A stretch of DNA of 12,419 nt from D2472 sp964444385 (GTDB lineage: Bacteria; Pseudomonadota; Gammaproteobacteria; Magnimaribacterales; D2472). The translations under genes and the position numbers were made by a program. Location of the stretch: positions 1-12,419 of the forward strand of contig CAYUHD010000042.1 in NCBI GenBank assembly GCA_964444385.1. Reading direction: 5' to 3'. The notes beneath the pieces were generated by a model that worked only from the letters and a program-made list of their open reading frames with translations, was not told where the DNA came from and searched no databases. Positions 7,655-12,419 of this stretch are shown here, piece by piece; within the stretch, counting starts at the first letter, position 1; each line of letters begins with the position of its first letter.

Positions 7655-8095
7655 ATGAAAAAATTATTACTTTTACCTCTTTTGTTAACTATGTTTGCAA
7701 GTGCTGAAATCTACGAAGATTTTACTCCATCTCAAGAACCAACTGAGTTAACTGTCATCTCAGTTCAACCAAATTATCTTGAAACATACTTAACTAATCT
7801 CAATAGGACTTGGGTTAGAGCAATGAATGTTCAAAAGAAACTTGGATATGTTGAAGGTTTTAACGTGTGGACATCAATAAGCAATGCAGACTCACCCAAT
7901 GTTTGGATTACTGTTCAATATAAAGATCTAGCTTCAATGCAACAAACTGAAGAAAAGAGTAAGAAAGTTGAGGCTGAATTAGAAAAAATGTATGGAAATA
8001 ATGAGGTTGAGCTAGAGGAGATTTCTAAAGGTTACGAAGAGATTCGTAAAATGATTGCTCATCACATCATCTATAGAGTTGATTTTAAAGAATAA
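7655..8095 (+). CDS. Small secreted protein, possibly ABM-like alpha/beta barrel
   Basis: The 146-residue product has a clear signal peptide (Met-Lys-Lys, Leu-rich 4-13, cleavage after Ala-Ser-Ala17). The mature part begins with a strand (residues 31-37), then a helix (40-62). Gly-Tyr-Val-Glu-Gly-Phe and a strand pair around Pro-Asn-Val-Trp-Ile-Thr-Val-Gln-Tyr (81-89) follow, with a long charged helix (92-132) and a final His-His-Ile-Ile-Tyr-Arg-Val strand. This order is compatible with a single dimeric alpha-beta barrel domain and loosely parallels each repeat of the preceding gene, but I see no sequence identity strong enough to call them homologous. It has no cysteine. AAGGA at 7644-7648, six bases before ATG, supports the start. 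A strong terminator follows, so it ends the two-gene unit. No function can be assigned. Confidence 0.82.
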   Translation: MKKLLLLPLLLTMFASAEIYEDFTPSQEPTELTVISVQPNYLETYLTNLNRTWVRAMNVQKKLGYVEGFNVWTSISNADSPNVWITVQYKDLASMQQTEEKSKKVEAELEKMYGNNEVELEEISKGYEEIRKMIAHHIIYRVDFKE

Positions 8096-8112
8096 AATTT
8101 TTTAATTATCTT

Positions 8113-8139
8113 AAAAGAGGGTCTTAGGACCCTCTTTTT
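8113..8139 (+). terminator. Rho-independent terminator after the secreted-protein pair
   Basis: An eleven-pair stem (8113-8123 with 8128-8138) has the core GAGGGTC/GACCCTC, a TTAG loop and a run of five T (8135-8139) inside its 3' end. It starts 18 bases after the stop codon and isolates the secreted-protein pair from the malate synthase gene, which therefore needs its own promoter or read-through. Confidence 0.92.
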
Positions 8140-8185
8140 ATTTGTTAGACTATATGTTTATTTTTATTACAAAGGCGAGAAAAAA

Positions 8186-10354
8186 GTGCCAGACAATTAT
8201 ATAAAAAAGGGCTTATTATCAGTTTCAACAGATCTTGAAGAATTCCTTAAATCTGAAGTTTTACCGGGATTAGATTTTTCTGATGACCATTTTTGGAAGA
8301 GTTTAGAAAATATTATTCATGAATTTAGTCCAAGAAATAAAGCATTGCTAGAGATTAGAGATTCTATGCAAGAGCAAATTGATGCATGGCATTTAGCAAA
8401 TCCAGGCCAAGAAAAAAACTTAAGTCTTTATAAAGATTTCTTAAAAGAAATAGGTTATTTGTTAGATGAAGGTGACGATTTTGATATTTCAACGCAGAAT
8501 GTTGATCCAGAAATTTCATCCATTGCCGGCCCTCAGTTAGTTGTACCAGTAATGAATGCAAGATTTGCCTTGAATGCTGCTAATGCAAGATGGGGAAGTT
8601 TATACGATGCATTGTATGGTACCGACATGATTTCTGAAGATGATGGTGGCTCAAGGGCAGGTGCGTATAATCCAGTTCGTGGAGATAAAGTCATTGCATT
8701 TGCAAAAAAATTCTTAGATGAAAATTTTGCATTAAATGGAGCTAGCTTTTGTGATGCAAATTCTTTTAGTATCAATGATGGTCAATTACAAATTGGGTTT
8801 AATGATGGAGGAATTACAAGTTTAATTGAGAGCGATCAATTCAAGGGTTACCAAGGTACTCCAGATAAACCGTCAGCTATCTTGCTGCAAAATAATAATC
8901 TTCATACTGAAATCCAAATTGATCCTGCTCATTCTGTTGGAGCAACTGATCCCGCCGGGATTAAGGATGTTTTACTCGAATCAGCAATAACCACAATTCA
9001 GGATTGTGAAGATTCAGTAGCTGCAGTCGACGGAGAGGATAAAGTTACAGTTTATAGAAATTGGCTAGGTCTAATGAAAGGGGATCTTAAAGAAACTTTT
9101 ATAAAAGGTGGCGGAGAGATGACACGTTCCTTAAACCCAGATAGAAGTTATATTGCCCCTGATGGTTCTGATTTTAAACTTTCTGGTCGCAGTCTCATGT
9201 TGGTAAGGAATGTAGGACATTTAATGACTAACCCTGCAATTCTTGACCAAGATGGTAATGAGGTCCCAGAGGGTATTTTAGATGCCATGTTTACGATTTG
9301 TATTGCTATACATGATCTAAATGGAAACAGCCCTGTGAAGAATTCTCAGGCAGGAAGTATTTACATTGTAAAACCAAAAATGCATGGCCCAGATGAAGTT
9401 CAATTTACCTGTGATTTATTCTCGGCAGTTGAAAAATCTTTAAATCTAAATCAATTTACTGCAAAAGTGGGAATTATGGATGAAGAGAGAAGAACAACAG
9501 TGAATCTTAAAGAATGCATTCGGGTTGCTAAAGACAGGGTAATTTTTATTAACACTGGATTCTTAGATAGAACCGGTGATGAGATTCATACTAGCATGGA
9601 GGCTGGGCCCATGATCCCTAAAGCAGATATGAAACAACAACCTTGGATTCTTGCATATGAGGATTGGAACGTAGACTCTGGTCTTGAAACAGGATTCAAA
9701 GGCAATGCTCAAATTGGTAAGGGTATGTGGCCGATGCCAGATGAAATGCTTAACATGTATAAAACAAAGACCATGCATCCAGAATCGGGTGCAAACTGTG
9801 CCTGGGTTCCGTCACCGACCGGTGCAATTCTTCATGCTCTGCATTATCATCAAATTTTGGTATCCGATCGTCAGCAAGTCTTGTTAGGGCGACCCAAGGC
9901 AAGTATTGATGACATACTTACAATCCCAGTCATGACAAACCCAGAATCTTTGTCCTCCGAAGATATTCAGAAGGAATTAGATAATAACGCTCAGGGTATT
10001 CTGGGTTATGTGGTTAGATGGGTCGATCAAGGCATTGGATGCTCTAAAGTTCCTGATATTAATAACATAGGTCTTATGGAGGATCGAGCGACATGCAGAA
10101 TTTCTAGTCAACATATTGCTAATTGGCTGCATCATTCTATTTGCACAGAGGATCAGGTGGTTGAAACTATGAAACGTATGGCTAGTATTGTTGATCAACA
10201 AAATTCTGGTGATCCAGCATATCAAACTATGGCGCCATCATATGATGGAATAGCTTTTCAAGCGGCATGCAATTTAGCTATTCAAGGAAGAGTTCAGCCA
10301 AGCGGTTATACTGAACCTATACTTCATGAGATGAGATTAAAATTTAAGTCTTGA
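8186..10354 (+). CDS. glcB: Malate synthase G
   Basis: The 722-residue product matches malate synthase G in length (E. coli 723) and throughout its sequence. It condenses glyoxylate with acetyl-CoA to give malate in the cytoplasm, the second step of the glyoxylate shunt and the entry point for glycolate-derived glyoxylate. Visible family blocks include Asn-Ala-Arg-Trp-Gly-Ser-Leu-Tyr-Asp (133-141), Asp-Cys-Glu-Asp-Ser-Val-Ala-Ala-Val-Asp (273-282), Val-Arg-Asn-Val-Gly-His (340-345), Met-Asp-Glu-Glu-Arg-Arg-Thr (431-437), Phe-Leu-Asp-Arg-Thr-Gly-Asp-Glu-Ile-His-Thr (459-469) and Met-Glu-Asp-Arg-Ala-Thr (631-636). By position, Arg341, Glu433, Asp461 and Asp633 are the likely catalytic and magnesium-binding residues. 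The start is GTG with only a weak AAGG (8172-8175) ten bases ahead. No glc or isocitrate lyase gene is in view. Its TGA overlaps the TTG start of the next gene, so the two are probably translationally coupled. Confidence 0.97.
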   Translation: MPDNYIKKGLLSVSTDLEEFLKSEVLPGLDFSDDHFWKSLENIIHEFSPRNKALLEIRDSMQEQIDAWHLANPGQEKNLSLYKDFLKEIGYLLDEGDDFDISTQNVDPEISSIAGPQLVVPVMNARFALNAANARWGSLYDALYGTDMISEDDGGSRAGAYNPVRGDKVIAFAKKFLDENFALNGASFCDANSFSINDGQLQIGFNDGGITSLIESDQFKGYQGTPDKPSAILLQNNNLHTEIQIDPAHSVGATDPAGIKDVLLESAITTIQDCEDSVAAVDGEDKVTVYRNWLGLMKGDLKETFIKGGGEMTRSLNPDRSYIAPDGSDFKLSGRSLMLVRNVGHLMTNPAILDQDGNEVPEGILDAMFTICIAIHDLNGNSPVKNSQAGSIYIVKPKMHGPDEVQFTCDLFSAVEKSLNLNQFTAKVGIMDEERRTTVNLKECIRVAKDRVIFINTGFLDRTGDEIHTSMEAGPMIPKADMKQQPWILAYEDWNVDSGLETGFKGNAQIGKGMWPMPDEMLNMYKTKTMHPESGANCAWVPSPTGAILHALHYHQILVSDRQQVLLGRPKASIDDILTIPVMTNPESLSSEDIQKELDNNAQGILGYVVRWVDQGIGCSKVPDINNIGLMEDRATCRISSQHIANWLHHSICTEDQVVETMKRMASIVDQQNSGDPAYQTMAPSYDGIAFQAACNLAIQGRVQPSGYTEPILHEMRLKFKS

Positions 10355-12384
10355 TTAATTTTATTCACCCATATATTCCTAAAACTTTTTTAAGTTTTTT
10401 TTTCCTTTTTTCAATCACTTTACTTTCTCAAGATCAAACTGATGCAGATAGTTTCTTTGGTCGAGCTGCTCCTATTTATCCTACTCCAGATGAATTAATT
10501 GGTTGGGTAGATTCAAGGACAATTACCTCACTCAATGGTGAGTGGAGTTACATAATTGATCCAATGGATAATGGTTTGCCTGAAGTATCTCTTTTTGGAG
10601 GCTTTCCAAGAAATAAAACACAAAAAACTGGTATGGAGTTAATTGAATATAATTTTGAAGCCGCTAGTAAAATTAAAATTCCAGGAGCCTGGAATGCTGA
10701 AGATGAAAAGCTATTTTTTTATCGAGGACCTGTTTGGTTGTATAAAAAATTTAATTATTTACCCAAGACAGATTTTTTGACACACCTCTATATAGAGGGA
10801 AGTAACTTCACAACAAAAGTATTTATAAATGGATTAATTGTTGGAGAATTTGTAGGTGGTTATGTCCCATTTAATTTTAATATTACCAAGTTCTTAAAAG
10901 AGGGTGAAAACATATTATTGGTTCAAACTGATAATAGATTAAATAAATCATCTGTTCCAACTCACAGAACGGATTGGTGGCCATGGGGAGGCATTGTAGG
11001 AGATGTATATATTGTTGAAACTCCAAAGCAGTTTATTAGAAATGCTTATTTGCAACTCAATCCAGATAATTTTTCTCAGGCTCTCTTTGAAGTTAAAATG
11101 CATGAGAAATTATCGGGCCATAAAATTACCCTTGAGATCCCTAAACTTCAATTTAAAGAGACGTTTAAAACAAACCAATTAGGTCGCATTGAGGAGACTA
11201 TAAAAATTACTCCTCAGCTTTGGTCACCTTCAAACCCTAAGCTTTATGAAGTAATTATTACTTCGGAGATTGAAATAATTTCTGATGAGATAGGATTTCG
11301 GTCCATCAAAACAGAAGGCCAAAAAATTTATCTAAATAATAATGAGATTCAATTCAAGGGAATCGCTATGCATTCTGAGCCTATTGGAGTCTCGGGGCCA
11401 GCTTTTTCAAAACAGCATTTCCATGATTTGCTCACCACAGCAAAAGATCTAAATATTAATTTTGTTAGAGCAGCACACTATCCATATACACGTCATATGG
11501 CAAAAGTTGCAGATCAAATGGGTCTAATGCTATGGGAAGAGATACCTGTCTATTGGAATATTGATTGGGATAATTCTGCAACACTCAACATAGCAAAAAA
11601 CCAAATCACAAGATTAGTTCAAAGAGACCATAATAGGGCATCTGTTGTAGTTTGGTCAGTGGCAAATGAAACACCTTTGTCCTCATCTAGAATGGAATTT
11701 TTGAATGCTTTGCTTTCTGAAGTTCAGCTGAATGATAAAACTCGCTTAACAACAGCAGCTCTTCTTTCAGGCAGTGAAGAACAATTTAGATCATTGGTTA
11801 TTGTTTTAGCATTACAAGGAATTAAATCTAACTGGGTTGATCCAAAAGAAAAAGCTATTTTTAAATCAATTTTAGAGCAAGCAAACATTCCAGTTGATAT
11901 AGAATTAAATTTTTCTATTTCAATTGACGATCCTCTTGGTGAGACCGTCGACTTGATTTCTTACAATGAGTACTTTGGTTGGTATTACGTAACATTTTTT
12001 ACAGAGCAAATGAGGATTTCTGAGGGAACTCTTAGGAAATTAATGTTTGAAATTATGCCAAGTATTAAAATTATCTCTTCATATAATAAGCCGATCCATA
12101 TTTCTGAATTTGGTGCGGGTGCAAAATATGGTAATAAGACAAATAAAATTTGGTCTGAAGGATATCAAGCTAAATTGTATAAGCATCAACTTGAAATGCT
12201 TGCTAATAACCCTCAAATTCAAGGAATTAGCCCCTGGGTGCTTAAAGATTTTAGAGCAATGCTTAGGCCTCTAGCTGGCATTCAAGATTTTTATAACAGA
12301 AAAGGTTTAATTGACGAGAACGGAAACCAAAAAGAAGCCTTCAAAGTTTTAGCTGATTTTTATGCAAATGAATGGAAGAAATAA
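10351..12384 (+). CDS. Secreted family 2 glycoside hydrolase, probable beta-glucuronidase
   Basis: The 677-residue product should cleave terminal beta-linked sugars, probably glucuronic acid, outside the cytoplasm. A hydrophobic stretch (residues 12-26, likely cleavage before Gln27) is a signal peptide. The family 2 layout follows: jelly-roll sugar-binding domain (about 55-225), immunoglobulin-like domain (226-325) and TIM barrel (326-677). Glu440 in Trp-Ser-Val-Ala-Asn-Glu-Thr is the expected acid/base, and Glu586 in Ile-Ser-Glu-Phe-Gly the nucleophile. Asn649-Arg-Lys651 fits the Asn-x-Lys motif by which beta-glucuronidases read the glucuronate carboxylate. The two glutamates are 146 residues apart, against 91 in E. 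coli GusA (413 and 504), which implies about 55 inserted residues near 472-526. The start is TTG, overlapping the malate synthase stop as TTGA; no Shine-Dalgarno is visible and the next in-frame ATG is at residue 72, after the signal peptide. A non-glucuronide beta-galactosidase-like activity is less likely. Confidence 0.88.
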   Translation: MINFIHPYIPKTFLSFFFLFSITLLSQDQTDADSFFGRAAPIYPTPDELIGWVDSRTITSLNGEWSYIIDPMDNGLPEVSLFGGFPRNKTQKTGMELIEYNFEAASKIKIPGAWNAEDEKLFFYRGPVWLYKKFNYLPKTDFLTHLYIEGSNFTTKVFINGLIVGEFVGGYVPFNFNITKFLKEGENILLVQTDNRLNKSSVPTHRTDWWPWGGIVGDVYIVETPKQFIRNAYLQLNPDNFSQALFEVKMHEKLSGHKITLEIPKLQFKETFKTNQLGRIEETIKITPQLWSPSNPKLYEVIITSEIEIISDEIGFRSIKTEGQKIYLNNNEIQFKGIAMHSEPIGVSGPAFSKQHFHDLLTTAKDLNINFVRAAHYPYTRHMAKVADQMGLMLWEEIPVYWNIDWDNSATLNIAKNQITRLVQRDHNRASVVVWSVANETPLSSSRMEFLNALLSEVQLNDKTRLTTAALLSGSEEQFRSLVIVLALQGIKSNWVDPKEKAIFKSILEQANIPVDIELNFSISIDDPLGETVDLISYNEYFGWYYVTFFTEQMRISEGTLRKLMFEIMPSIKIISSYNKPIHISEFGAGAKYGNKTNKIWSEGYQAKLYKHQLEMLANNPQIQGISPWVLKDFRAMLRPLAGIQDFYNRKGLIDENGNQKEAFKVLADFYANEWKK

Positions 12385-12419
12385 ATTTTTTATAAATATT
12401 TATATTTTTTTTAAAAAAA

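Noticed and set aside
8142..8170. TTGTTA and TATTAC spaced by 17 bases as a promoter for malate synthase
   Set aside because: Each hexamer matches only four of six consensus bases, and transcription would begin about nine bases before the GTG, leaving the weak ribosome binding site off the message.
8364..10225. Short frames within the malate synthase gene (8364-8561, 8533-8775, 9563-9778 and 9977-10225 minus; 9684-9887 plus)
   Set aside because: Malate synthase G is conserved throughout these stretches, and the alternative translations look like chance open frames.
12047..12274. Plus-strand frame inside the glucuronidase gene
   Set aside because: It covers the nucleophile region of the hydrolase in another frame and has no independent support.
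12385..12419. All-A/T tail containing the palindrome ATAAATATTTAT
   Set aside because: It is only 35 bases with no G or C, stops at the window edge, and shows no G-C stem, so neither a terminator nor a binding site can be supported.

Overview
The window looks like a chromosomal fragment of an uncultured Gram-negative, aerobic heterotroph, most likely a marine gammaproteobacterium. This is an inference from an outer-membrane TonB-dependent receptor, several Sec-type signal peptides, a proteobacterial-type malate synthase G, and AT-rich, compact coding. Lines counted by hand run at about 25-33% G+C over most of the window. I recognise no tRNA, rRNA, CRISPR array, insertion sequence or phage gene, and no intergenic gap exceeds 300 bases.

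Left part (1-1984): the window opens inside the 3' end of a gene for a DUF1214-like envelope protein. A convergent small SnoaL/NTF2-like gene on the minus strand follows, then a complete paralogue of the first gene with a membrane anchor. The two DUF1214-like C-termini align without gaps over 222 bases, with about 79% of bases and 81% of residues identical. This part is clearly richer in G+C (several lines at 43-58%) than everything to its right.

Middle (1998-6763): an exported YtcJ-like metal-dependent amidohydrolase lies on the minus strand. It is divergent from a 965-residue TonB-dependent receptor with signal peptide, TonB box, plug and beta barrel. The shared AT-rich gap holds a TATAAT hexamer overlapping an all-A/T inverted repeat. 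The receptor ends at a strong intrinsic terminator.

Right part (6897-12384), all plus strand: a two-gene unit encodes small secreted proteins. One is an internally duplicated 245-residue protein with one cysteine pair per repeat; the other is a 146-residue protein that may share its fold. The unit ends at a second clear terminator. A malate synthase G gene with a GTG start follows, overlapping by four bases the TTG start of a secreted family 2 glycoside hydrolase. That enzyme keeps the two catalytic glutamates and the Asn-x-Lys motif typical of beta-glucuronidases, and has about 55 extra residues between the two glutamates.

Taken together (inference), the region could serve uptake and periplasmic hydrolysis of an organic ligand, perhaps glucuronide-bearing, with malate synthase feeding glyoxylate or acetyl-CoA into central metabolism. 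Only the malate synthase/glucuronidase overlap and the two-gene secreted unit show direct co-expression signals. The substrate of the receptor cannot be read from the sequence.
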